Origin: F23-D06 sp045116675
GTDB lineage: Bacteria; Bacteroidota; Bacteroidia; Bacteroidales; WCHB1-69
Assembly: GCA_045116675.1 (NCBI GenBank)
Contig: JBGUMF010000090.1
Location: 1 to 11,272, forward strand
Length of the DNA stretch: 11,272 bases
Reading direction: 5' to 3'
Positions 1 to 7,097 of this stretch are shown in pieces; position 1 is the first letter of the stretch, and each line of letters starts with the position of its first letter. The notes below the pieces were generated by a model. The model was not told the origin of the DNA, searched no databases, and saw only the letters and a list, made by a program, of their open reading frames with translations. Both the position numbers and the translations under genes were made by a program.

Positions 1-32
1 AAAAATCCCGGGGCTTTCGCTCCGGGATTTTT
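1..32 (-). terminator. Rho-independent terminator after the T9SS protein gene
   Basis: An 11-base perfect inverted repeat (AAAAATCCCGG against CCGGGATTTTT, arms 1-11 and 22-32) flanks a short inner stem. Read on the minus strand, the tip is C-GAAA-G, a GNRA-type tetraloop, and the 3' arm ends in a run of five T. It lies 22 bases past the stop codon of the gene at 55-2424. The A/T ends make it symmetrical, so it could also stop transcription arriving from the left on the plus strand. Confidence 0.9.
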
Positions 33-54
33 CACATTTGGCAATTACCTGAAA

Positions 55-2424
55 TTAGCGGGCAACCGTGAACTTCTGGTTGGACACACCGTTTTCAGTA
101 TGGATTCTCACCGTATAAACACCATTGGAGAAATTGCTGGTGTTGATCTGGGTATTCACATCGTTGGCATCGAAAGAGGCAACCATCTGGCCCATCACGT
201 TGAACACTTCCACCATGCTGATGTTGGAGTTGGCGTTAATGTTCAGAACGTTGTTAGCAGGATTCGGATAGATAGTGGCAAGGCTCTCGCGGCTCTCCAC
301 GCCAGAAAGACCAGCTGTAACGGAAATATCATCAATCTTCATCCAGAACTGGTCATTTCCATTCGTATGTCTGAAAGCAATATAAACATTCTGACCTTCC
401 ATTCCTGTCAGATTGACAGATCTCCGCAACCACTCGTCCGAAGAGAGCGTCTCAGAGAATATCGTTGTAAAGGTAGATGTCACCGTGGAAGTGGAAATCT
501 TTACCTCATAATATTCTGCAGGATAAGAGGCGTCTTGTGCGGCAACATACCATGTCAAGTTAGCACCCTCGGTCGGAATGGCAAGTGCCGGCGTAATCAG
601 CCAGTTGTCATTATTGAGAGCACCAGCTCCACTGACGTAAGATTCTGAATAATAGCATCCATCACCCGTATTGGCTGAAGCATTGACCCCTTCTTCGATA
701 GTAGAGTTCCAAACATAGCCATCGCCATCGGCATCGATGTTCTGCCAGCAGGCCGACAGAGCGTCCTCGAAATCTTCCGTAAACGGCAAGCTCATAGGAG
801 CGGAACAATCTTCCGCACTTCCAGTTACGGAGACAGTCTCTGTCAGAGAACCATTTGTCAGAGCCACACTGCCGGAATGAGTACCAGCTGTCGTGGGAGC
901 ATAACGTACATAGAGCGTACCGCCAGCAGCAGGCAACGTGGTGGTGTCAGCATACGCACTACCGTCGTTGGAAACGGAGTAGTTTGCCGGAGCCGTAGCC
1001 GTAATATCACCAGTAAGCAATGCAGCAGCCACATTAACAGTCATATCCTTATTGCCGCCAAGCATCACAGAGCCGAAATCAAGGCTGGACGGGGCAACCA
1101 TCATCATGGGGCTTGTAATAGCGGTCAAAGAGAAATTGTCAATGAAGAGATAGTTATCATACGAGAAAATAATATAGACATAAGAACCCATCTCCGACAA
1201 TTTGATGGCAATATACTTTGCGTTAGCGGGAATAATCTGATTATACGTGAAATTACCATCATCACTAACAGAAATCGATTCAACCCAAGTGAATGCAGAT
1301 TCATCATTGGTAGTGGTGGAATATCCGACGAGGAATTTGCTGGTAGCGTATGATCCAAGATACGTGGAATAATCAAAGCTCAACATCATCGGAGTGGTGA
1401 CATTGATTTCAGGAGTAACCAACATAGCATCCTCTTCTCCGAATGCAAGACCATAATCCAATCCAAGGGTATCATAAGCGACTTGTCCGAAGCCACTTGT
1501 AGTGTTGGCAGTCCAGCACACCGGCGGATAGACACCCGTGTTGAAATCGTACGTGAACGGCAGACTGTCAATAGCGGAGCAGACAACAGCTTCGCAAGTG
1601 ACCGGAACCATGGTGAAAACAGAGCCAGAGTAAACCAGAATACTATCCGTAAATACGCCCGGCGTAGTGGAGTTGAACCGTACATAAACATTGTATGCTG
1701 CAGAGATGCCCGTAGGAGCCGGAATTGAGAGCGCATTCTGATATTGAGTACCATCCAACGACACTGTAAAGGGATTGGCAACGACAAACGTAATCGAATC
1801 ATTAATATTCATTGCACTAATGTCGAAAGTACCGTTGGCGTCAACACCCGTAGGAACGATCGAAGGGCTAAGGGTGACATTGGTGGCAGCGAGTTCAGAC
1901 GGCATCTGAGTTGCAACGAAGAAATTATCAATGTAAAGGTAGAAGGCATAGTGACCCTCATATTTGATGGCCGCATATTTCACCGTTGAGGGCACTTTCA
2001 CAGCAAAGAACGTCCATTCCGTATTGGAGGCATCCGTCGTGGTATCCATCCACGTGAAGGCGGATACCGCATTCGTCGTACTGGAAAAGCCAACCTGGAA
2101 AGGCTCGTTATACGACGCACTGTGCTTGCGGTAGAAGAACGCCACATACGCACTGTCCGTAAGGGTGAGTTCCGGAGTAATCAGATACTGTGTGTAATCC
2201 GTGGTTGTGGAATAGGATGAGAAACGGAAGGATTGGGTTCCTTCATAAGCCTGTGTTGTGGAGTGCGTCATGGTGTTGAGAGCCGCACTATCGTCCGCAT
2301 ACACAATTGTCCAGCCAGTCGGAGGACAGGTGGCACCTTCAAAACCTTCCTGAAGGATGTAGTTCTGTGCATTCACCGCAACAAAAGCGAAGAGCACAAA
2401 TAACAAAGTAAAAAGCTTTTTCAT
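55..2424 (-). CDS. T9SS-sorted multidomain surface protein (choice-of-anchor J / cleaved adhesin type)
   Basis: A 789-residue exported protein. Residues 1-19 (MKKLFTLLFVLFAFVAVNA) form a signal peptide. The reading frame opens 18 codons further upstream, but the start at 2424 puts the signal peptide at the N-terminus and is preferred. Three similar beta-rich modules follow at about 22-172, 284-434 and 540-704. Each opens with an acidic, aromatic 'F..dFE/N....P..CW' type stretch and closes with an I-D-N/D-aromatic strand (YIDNFFV, FIDNFSL, KIDDISV). They resemble the choice-of-anchor J / cleaved adhesin domains of gingipain-type proteins. Two Ig-like modules (about 176-280 and 439-535, the second with SSLDFGSV) sit between them. 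The last 70 or so residues (from IYPNP at 718-722, through VEVFNVMGQ and NGVYTVRI to the C-terminal KFTVAR) are a type A T9SS sorting domain, so the protein should cross the outer membrane and be surface-anchored or released. No protease or glycosidase catalytic motif was seen. Binding to host, diet or neighbouring cells is inferred only. Single-gene transcript with its own promoter and terminator. Confidence 0.9.
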   Translation of the reverse strand: MKKLFTLLFVLFAFVAVNAQNYILQEGFEGATCPPTGWTIVYADDSAALNTMTHSTTQAYEGTQSFRFSSYSTTTDYTQYLITPELTLTDSAYVAFFYRKHSASYNEPFQVGFSSTTNAVSAFTWMDTTTDASNTEWTFFAVKVPSTVKYAAIKYEGHYAFYLYIDNFFVATQMPSELAATNVTLSPSIVPTGVDANGTFDISAMNINDSITFVVANPFTVSLDGTQYQNALSIPAPTGISAAYNVYVRFNSTTPGVFTDSILVYSGSVFTMVPVTCEAVVCSAIDSLPFTYDFNTGVYPPVCWTANTTSGFGQVAYDTLGLDYGLAFGEEDAMLVTPEINVTTPMMLSFDYSTYLGSYATSKFLVGYSTTTNDESAFTWVESISVSDDGNFTYNQIIPANAKYIAIKLSEMGSYVYIIFSYDNYLFIDNFSLTAITSPMMMVAPSSLDFGSVMLGGNKDMTVNVAAALLTGDITATAPANYSVSNDGSAYADTTTLPAAGGTLYVRYAPTTAGTHSGSVALTNGSLTETVSVTGSAEDCSAPMSLPFTEDFEDALSACWQNIDADGDGYVWNSTIEEGVNASANTGDGCYYSESYVSGAGALNNDNWLITPALAIPTEGANLTWYVAAQDASYPAEYYEVKISTSTVTSTFTTIFSETLSSDEWLRRSVNLTGMEGQNVYIAFRHTNGNDQFWMKIDDISVTAGLSGVESRESLATIYPNPANNVLNINANSNISMVEVFNVMGQMVASFDANDVNTQINTSNFSNGVYTVRIHTENGVSNQKFTVAR

Positions 2425-2517
2425 TTTGTTGATGTTTTGATTAATGAATAAAAATGTTGTGTTTTTTATAAAATTCAATGTTTTTTTTTCGCAACTTACA
2501 TTTTTTCAAAAACGGCG

Positions 2518-2525
2518 CAAAAATA
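2518..2525 (-). promoter_or_regulatory. Bacteroidota -7 box for the T9SS protein gene
   Basis: On the minus strand this reads TATTTTTG, a full match to the Bacteroidota -7 consensus TAnnTTTG, followed by CG. It lies about 94 bases upstream of the chosen start at 2424, giving an untranslated leader of roughly 80-90 bases that is extremely A/T-rich. No convincing -33 TTTG element stands at the expected 19-base spacing (TCCG is there instead). Confidence 0.55.
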
Positions 2526-2560
2526 GCGTTTTTTTGGCACATTACGGATACTTTTAACAT

Positions 2561-2603
2561 AAAAAAAGTGAAAAACACCATTCCTGAAAATGACATTTTT
2601 CAC
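2561..2603 (-). terminator. Long hairpin terminator ending the nfeD-floA-cstA gene run
   Basis: On the minus strand GTGAAAAA (2603-2596) pairs with TTTTTCAC (2575-2568). The pairing can continue inward through three G-U wobbles and a CATT/AATG stem to a six-base loop TTCAGG, giving about 15 pairs in all. Seven T follow directly (2567-2561). It sits about 50 bases past the cstA stop codon and just upstream of the T9SS gene promoter, so it separates the two transcripts. Confidence 0.7.
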
Positions 2604-2609
2604 TAAAAT

Positions 2610-2634
2610 ACCGACTGTTCAGTAAAACAGCGGT
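2610..2634 (-). terminator. Weaker hairpin just after cstA
   Basis: ACCG and CTGTT (minus strand, 2634-2626) pair with AACAG and CGGT (2619-2610) around a six-base loop, with one bulged base. Only a short T run (ATTTTAG) follows. It may be an accessory terminator or an mRNA 3'-end stabilising stem, since the stronger hairpin lies immediately downstream. Confidence 0.35.
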
Positions 2635-2652
2635 TTCCCTATTGCAAAAAGA

Positions 2653-4116
2653 CTAATTTTCGCCGGGTATTTCCTGTTTCCCCGGGGATTTCTCCTTCAA
2701 GCAGAACAACACCAACACGGCCACGGTGATAACCGCCCCGATAGCGTAGCCTGCCGGGCGCGGGATGACGGATCCGAGGCCCTCCTTCTCGGCCACAAAG
2801 AGGAAACAACCCGTCACCATCGTCATGAAAAGTCCGGGCAGCAAGGTAATCAGATACCAAAGCCCCCTCTTGTTGCGCCGCAGATATACGGTAATCGCCC
2901 AGAGCGTGAAAGTGGCCAGCAACTGGTTTGCCCACGCGAAATAACGCCAGATCACGTCAAAGCCCTGTTTGTCGGCCAAGCTGTACACCAGCGCGATGGC
3001 CGTCACCACGAATATAGGCACGGCTACCATCAGACGATTGCGTATCGGCTTCTGGTCAACATGCAGGAAGTCGCTGACAATCAGACGGGCGGAGCGCAGT
3101 GCCGTATCGCCGGAAGTCACCGCCGCACTGATGACACCCAAGATGGTAATCGTGGCGATGACGGGAATGAACCATGTCTCTGCAATGACCCCCACCATAG
3201 CGGGACCGCCCTTGCCGGCAGTATCCACCGGACTGTCAGGCCCGAAGAAGTAGGCGGCGGCGGCAGCCCAGATCAGAGCCACTATGCCCTCCGTAATCAT
3301 CGCACCGTAGAAAATCGGCCGGCCCTGCTTCTCGTTCGTCATGCAACGCGCCATCAGCGGCGACTGCGTGGCGTGGAAGCCGGAGATGGCCCCACAGGCG
3401 ATGGAGATGAACATCATTGGGAAGATGGGATTGTGCGCCGCGTCAGGATGGGTGTTCTGCAAACCCTCCCAAACCTCCGGAATGGCAGGCTTGTACAGCA
3501 CGAAAGCCACCACGATAGCCACCGCCATACCCATCAGCAGGAAGCCGAAGACGGGATATATGCGCCCAATCAGCTTGTCGATAGGCAACAATGTGGCAAT
3601 GAGATAATATCCCAAAATGATGACCACCCAGACATAGACGCTCCAATTCGGTGTAAAATGTGTCGTCAGCAGGATGGCCGGCGTATTCACAAACACCACG
3701 CCCACCAGAATCATCAGCAGCACCATGAAGCCGCGCATAAACTGCTTTATACCCGTACCCAGGTACTTACCATGGATTTCCGGCAAGCTGCATCCCTTGT
3801 CGCGCAACGACATCATGCCGGCCAGATAGTCGTGGACCGCCCCGGCAAAGATGCTGCCGAACACGATCCAGAGAAAGGAAGCCGTGCCGAACTGCGCCCC
3901 CATGATGGCGCCGCAAATGGGCCCCACACCGGCGATGTTCAGGAACTGGATCAGGAAAACACGCCACGGCTTCATCGGCACATAGTCCACCCCGTCGGCC
4001 ATGTACTGGGCAGGGGTTTCACGCTTCGGATCCGCCCCGAAAATCCGCTCCATCAAGCGGCCATACAAGAGATAGCCGAGAACCAACAAAACAATTGCTA
4101 CAACAAATGTTATCAT
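2653..4116 (-). CDS. cstA: CstA-family carbon starvation / nutrient transporter
   Basis: A 487-residue polytopic inner-membrane protein with hydrophobic segments throughout, starting at residues 2-19. Family signatures are well preserved: DGVDYVPMKPW at 41-51, a long FLNIAGVGPICGAIMGAQFG stretch at 58-77, HDYLAGMMSLRDKG at 95-108, and a GFHATQSPLMARC stretch at 246-258. CstA proteins import peptides and, in some bacteria, pyruvate during carbon limitation. The substrate here cannot be read from sequence. It is clearly shorter than the enterobacterial form of about 700 residues, but it looks complete, with a full N-terminus and a hydrophilic tail (KEKSPGKQEIPGEN), and short forms are usual in Bacteroidota. 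It is the last gene of the run starting at nfeD, 24 bases after the nucleotidase-domain gene. That gap contains two exact copies of an 8-base unit. Confidence 0.9.
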   Translation of the reverse strand: MITFVVAIVLLVLGYLLYGRLMERIFGADPKRETPAQYMADGVDYVPMKPWRVFLIQFLNIAGVGPICGAIMGAQFGTASFLWIVFGSIFAGAVHDYLAGMMSLRDKGCSLPEIHGKYLGTGIKQFMRGFMVLLMILVGVVFVNTPAILLTTHFTPNWSVYVWVVIILGYYLIATLLPIDKLIGRIYPVFGFLLMGMAVAIVVAFVLYKPAIPEVWEGLQNTHPDAAHNPIFPMMFISIACGAISGFHATQSPLMARCMTNEKQGRPIFYGAMITEGIVALIWAAAAAYFFGPDSPVDTAGKGGPAMVGVIAETWFIPVIATITILGVISAAVTSGDTALRSARLIVSDFLHVDQKPIRNRLMVAVPIFVVTAIALVYSLADKQGFDVIWRYFAWANQLLATFTLWAITVYLRRNKRGLWYLITLLPGLFMTMVTGCFLFVAEKEGLGSVIPRPAGYAIGAVITVAVLVLFCLKEKSPGKQEIPGEN

Positions 4117-4122
4117 AAAATG

Positions 4123-4138
4123 AGATTATTAGATTATT
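4123..4138. repeat. Two exact tandem copies of an 8-base A/T-rich unit before cstA
   Basis: The unit agattatt occurs at 4123-4130 and again at 4131-4138, filling most of the 24-base gap between the nucleotidase-domain gene and cstA. It forms part of the A/T-rich leader of cstA. With only two copies it may be chance slippage. Confidence 0.6.
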
Positions 4139-4140
4139 GA

Positions 4141-4908
4141 TTATTTCAAAATCACACGGTCATCCTCGGTGGCCGTGACGGGCTTTGACATTTTCTTTAT
4201 TTCCCGTATTAAAAAATTGCGGAACACAACAGGCGTGTATAAGACCCGCTCATACTCCACTCCCTGGAGGATGTTATCTCCGCCTTCTGAAATGAAGTTC
4301 AGTGTCACCAGTCTGTAGATGCGGTCGTCCCGCAGGGGCTCACCCCCAATCAGGATACGCACAGGCTTCCCACCCTGGAAGGTCATCTGCGCACCGGCAA
4401 ACGGGGCATTCTGGGTCAAAGGTTTGAAACGTTCCAGCGCCTTTCTCAATTCAGATCCCTTCAACTCAATGAAAACAAGATAATTGTCAAACGGAGAGAG
4501 GGAATAGATGTCGCCAACATGAATATCGCCGGCGGAGAGCTGGGAGCGTATGCCTCCGAAATTGAGCAGTGCGATGTCACAGCGCGGGAAATCTTCCGAC
4601 TGGACATAATCCGTACTTTTCTCCAACAGCAGGTCGGTCAGGAAATTGGAGAGGGGGCTTTGCGGTGGCGCGGAGTTCATCGTCTCCTGACAATGCCCGA
4701 TCACCACCCCCATCTGCTTGTCGAGCTTCGCTTTCTGGCGGGCCACATAGCGGGCCAGCTTCGCATCCGTCTTGGCATCCCACGAGGAGTCGAGGCGCAC
4801 CATAGTATAGGAGTAGCGCGCAGGCTTCCCGCCAACATTTTGGGCATAGCCGCCGATGGCTATGCCCAAAATGAATGTCACGCAGGTCAATACTCGTATT
4901 GTACGCAT
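4141..4908 (-). CDS. Exported stand-alone 5'-nucleotidase C-terminal domain protein
   Basis: A 255-residue protein with an N-terminal signal peptide (about 1-22, ending IAIGGYAQ). The remainder is the substrate-binding C-terminal domain of the UshA/5'-nucleotidase family: SPLSNFLTDLLLE at 85-97, NFGGIRSQLSAGDI at 116-129, PFDNYL at 139-144 and TLNFISEGGDNI at 202-213. In full-length enzymes this domain binds the nucleoside while an N-terminal metallophosphatase domain carries the metal ligands. That catalytic half is absent here: there is no D-x-H or GNH(D/E) motif and no room for the domain. In many Bacteroidota the two halves are separate genes, often adjacent, but no partner gene lies in this window. 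Start: an in-frame TTG at 4923 would overlap the preceding gene. The ATG at 4908, four bases after that gene's stop, directly precedes the signal peptide and is preferred. Confidence 0.85.
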   Translation of the reverse strand: MRTIRVLTCVTFILGIAIGGYAQNVGGKPARYSYTMVRLDSSWDAKTDAKLARYVARQKAKLDKQMGVVIGHCQETMNSAPPQSPLSNFLTDLLLEKSTDYVQSEDFPRCDIALLNFGGIRSQLSAGDIHVGDIYSLSPFDNYLVFIELKGSELRKALERFKPLTQNAPFAGAQMTFQGGKPVRILIGGEPLRDDRIYRLVTLNFISEGGDNILQGVEYERVLYTPVVFRNFLIREIKKMSKPVTATEDDRVILK

Positions 4909-4912
4909 CGTC

Positions 4913-5593
4913 TTATTTCTCAAGAGGATATCCTATAGGCTGGGCCAGGACGGGATCACCATCAAAAGGCAGCACCTCGCGCAAGGCGTCGCGGTCAATG
5001 GCACCCATCACCACCGTATTGAGCTTGTTGGCAGCGCAATACAGATACACGTTCTGGCTCACATAGCCGGCATCCGTGCATCCATAGAAGCGTATGGCTT
5101 CCTCATCGAAGCCATCCATTTTCGCACGATTCGCGGCAAACAGCAGGCATACGGGGGCTTTTTCGGGCATCTCGCTACGTGCACTCACCCTACTACGCAT
5201 ATCTTCTTCGAACAGCATCTTCAGACCATGCTTGTCCGGGATATACAGGAAGACACCTTTGCCTGTAAAGACAAGGATTTCAATCTCGCGGGCGTTGCGT
5301 GCGGAGGGAGCCGTGCGCTTGCCGTCTCCCCGGTTCACCCCGTTGGCGCACCACAGCAGATCCGAGATCTGTTGGAGGGTAAGCGGTTTTTCAGCAAACG
5401 TGCGGTTGGTCTGCCGCATATTCAGGGCCTCATACAGGGGCATGCCACCCTTGCGCTGCGGAGCCGGCAACTCAATATAGGATTTGGCTTCAATGTATTC
5501 AAGCTTCTGACCGCCTTTCGGAACGGCTTTTTCTTGTGCGAAAGCAGATGCTATTGACATAATAAGAATCAGGGTTATGGTTAATTTTTTCAT
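4913..5593 (-). CDS. Exported SagB/ThcOx-type nitroreductase-family oxidoreductase
   Basis: A 226-residue protein whose first 19 residues (MKKLTITLILIMSIASAFA) form a signal peptide, so it should act in the periplasm or be exported. The rest is an FMN-binding nitroreductase fold of the SagB/ThcOx type: the N-terminal LYEALNMRQTNRTF arginine cluster (53-66, R60 and R64), LTLQQISDLLWCANGVN (71-87), KRTAPSARN (92-100), then DAGYVSQNVYL (174-184) and a terminal GYP (221-223). These match the usual flavin-contact regions. Members reduce or oxidise small molecules with FMN; some oxidise azoline rings in peptide toxins. No YcaO cyclase or precursor peptide is present, so a toxin-maturation role is not supported, and the substrate is unknown. 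The frame is open 29 codons further upstream within floA. The start at 5593 was chosen because it leaves one base after the floA stop and exposes the signal peptide. Confidence 0.85.
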   Translation of the reverse strand: MKKLTITLILIMSIASAFAQEKAVPKGGQKLEYIEAKSYIELPAPQRKGGMPLYEALNMRQTNRTFAEKPLTLQQISDLLWCANGVNRGDGKRTAPSARNAREIEILVFTGKGVFLYIPDKHGLKMLFEEDMRSRVSARSEMPEKAPVCLLFAANRAKMDGFDEEAIRFYGCTDAGYVSQNVYLYCAANKLNTVVMGAIDRDALREVLPFDGDPVLAQPIGYPLEK

Positions 5594-5594
5594 G

Positions 5595-6578
5595 TTATTT
5601 GGAATTGGTTTTGGGTTGGTTCGACTGGCCCACCTTGCTGATGCCTTCGCGCATCTGGGTGTCGGCCTTGATATTTTCAAGTTTGTAATAATCCATCACG
5701 CCAAGATTGCCGTTGCGGAACGCGTCGGCGAGGGCCAGCGGCACCTCAGCCTCTGCCAGGATAACCTTAGCGCGGGCCTCCTGGGCCTTGGCTTTCATCT
5801 CCTGCTCCTGGGCCACAGCCATGGCGCGGCGCTCCTCGGCCTTAGCCTGCGCGATGTTCTTGTCGGCGTTGGCCTGGTCCATCTGGAGCATGGCTCCGAT
5901 GTTCTTACCCACATCCACGTCGGCAATGTCGATGGAAAGGATCTCGAAAGCCGTACCGGAGTCCAAACCCTTGGAAAGCACGAGTTTGGAGATGGAATCG
6001 GGGTTCTCGAGCACCATCTTGTGGGTTTCAGCGGAGCCGATGGCGGAGACGATACCCTCACCCACACGGGCGATGATGGTCTCCTCGCCGGCACCACCCA
6101 CCAGTTGGCGGATGTTGGTGCGCACGGTCACGCGAGCCTTGGCAATCAGCTGGATGCCGTCCTTGGCCACGGCAGCCACAGGCGGTGTGTTGATGACCTT
6201 GGGGTTCACGGATGTCTGGATGGCCTCCAGCACGTTACGGCCAGCCAGGTCGATGGCCGTGGCCGCCTTGAAATCCAAAGGAATATTAGCCTTCTCCGCC
6301 GAGATGAGGGCGCTCACCACGGGCTTCACATGACCGCCCGCCAGGAAGTGTGCCTCCAGCTGGTCACGGTTCAGCTTGATACCGGCCTTGGTGGCCGTAA
6401 TCATCGAATTGACAATCATATCTGGCGGAACACGACGCCAGCGCATCAGGATGAGCTGCACCAGTGAGACATGCACGCCATTCAGGATGGCGATGAACCA
6501 CAGGCGCAACGGAACCATCCAGAAAAAGAGAATCAGCAGCGCAAGTACGCCGATGATGATGAAAACAGTCTGTGTCAT
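5595..6578 (-). CDS. floA: Flotillin-like protein FloA
   Basis: A 327-residue membrane-associated scaffold protein of the FloA (YqfA/UPF0365) family. The N-terminal hydrophobic segment (4-23) and a second apolar stretch (about 26-46) form the membrane hairpin. A short conserved cytoplasmic region follows (RWRRVPPDMIVNSMI, 46-60; GHVKPVVSALI, 82-92). A PHB/SPFH-like domain spans about 110-230 (KDGIQLIAKARVTVRTNI, 139-156; GLDSGTAFEILSIDIADVDV, 204-223). The stretch from about 235 to 287 is rich in A, E, K and Q (AKAEERRAMAVAQEQEMKAK) and should be coiled coil, as in flotillins. Length matches the family. FloA organises functional membrane microdomains and affects membrane fluidity, secretion and signalling in firmicutes; the role in Bacteroidota is less known. 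It starts four bases after the nfeD stop, the standard NfeD-FloA gene pair. Confidence 0.95.
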   Translation of the reverse strand: MTQTVFIIIGVLALLILFFWMVPLRLWFIAILNGVHVSLVQLILMRWRRVPPDMIVNSMITATKAGIKLNRDQLEAHFLAGGHVKPVVSALISAEKANIPLDFKAATAIDLAGRNVLEAIQTSVNPKVINTPPVAAVAKDGIQLIAKARVTVRTNIRQLVGGAGEETIIARVGEGIVSAIGSAETHKMVLENPDSISKLVLSKGLDSGTAFEILSIDIADVDVGKNIGAMLQMDQANADKNIAQAKAEERRAMAVAQEQEMKAKAQEARAKVILAEAEVPLALADAFRNGNLGVMDYYKLENIKADTQMREGISKVGQSNQPKTNSK

Positions 6579-6582
6579 TTCT

Positions 6583-7047
6583 TTACAATTTTGGTTTTAC
6601 GTATATTTTACTTGCCTCAATTTTTGTAACCTCGATTTCCGTATCCACATCTATAAAATCCTGTTGGGAGGTCACTTCCACCACCTCACCGTCAAACTCA
6701 CCCGTCCCCATCGGGGCGATGCGCGAGATAGCCCGACCGGTCATGCCAACCTGCACCTTGGCGGGGTCCACCTCATTCATCTTGCCGTCAATCTGCGTGT
6801 TGAGCTGCAGCTTGCGCCACGTTTTGGTTCGCATCATCATCACAAAGGAACCAATCACCGTCACCGCTGTGAAGATCAGACACAGGAATCCGGCCACGGA
6901 ACCGTACTGCACGAAGGCCGCCACAACGCCACCCACCATGCAGAGTACACCCACAATGGCCACCACACCTCCCGGAATCACCAGGAAATCCAAAATCATC
7001 AGCAGGATGCCGACGATGATGATGAATATAATACTACCCCAACCCAT
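6583..7047 (-). CDS. nfeD: NfeD-like membrane protein (short form, FloA partner)
   Basis: A 154-residue protein with three or four transmembrane segments in the first 72 residues (about 4-22, 24-47, 50-72), then a soluble C-terminal NfeD domain (about 98-152) with the OB-fold signature VGMTGRAISRIAPMGTGEFD (100-119) and EVVEVTSQQDFIDVDTEIEV (121-140). This is the short form without the N-terminal serine protease domain found in long NfeD proteins. The short form is characteristically encoded beside floA and is thought to work with it in membrane organisation. It opens the tightly spaced run nfeD-floA-nitroreductase-nucleotidase domain-cstA. No TAnnTTTG box was found in the 50 bases between it and tyrS, so it may be read through from tyrS or use a promoter inside tyrS. 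Confidence 0.93.
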   Translation of the reverse strand: MGWGSIIFIIIVGILLMILDFLVIPGGVVAIVGVLCMVGGVVAAFVQYGSVAGFLCLIFTAVTVIGSFVMMMRTKTWRKLQLNTQIDGKMNEVDPAKVQVGMTGRAISRIAPMGTGEFDGEVVEVTSQQDFIDVDTEIEVTKIEASKIYVKPKL

Positions 7048-7058
7048 GACGATAATCG

Positions 7059-7081
7059 ATTAACAATTAATAATTAACAAT
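7059..7081. repeat. A/T-rich direct repeat between tyrS and nfeD
   Basis: attaacaat occurs at 7059-7067 and 7073-7081, with a related attaat stretch between. It fills about half of the 50-base gap. Such taattaac-rich spacers are common before genes in Bacteroidota; no hairpin or T-run terminator is present here. Confidence 0.6.
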
Positions 7082-7097
7082 GAAAAATGGTTTAGTG

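Noticed and set aside
2425..2478. Upstream start for the T9SS protein adding 18 residues
   Set aside because: The extension puts a polar N- and K-rich stretch before a perfect signal peptide and lies in the A/T-rich leader. The start at 2424 is better.
3061..4140. Long plus-strand open frame opposite cstA (359 codons)
   Set aside because: It is antisense to a clear CstA gene. The translation is rich in H, R and Q with no domain, and no start signals or promoter were seen. It arises from the codon bias of the real gene.
4909..4923. TTG start at 4923 for the nucleotidase-domain gene
   Set aside because: It would overlap the preceding gene by 11 bases and adds only five residues before an ATG that directly precedes the signal peptide.
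5577..6467. Plus-strand open frame opposite floA (296 codons)
   Set aside because: The opposite strand encodes FloA over its full family length. The H- and G-rich translation matches nothing recognisable.
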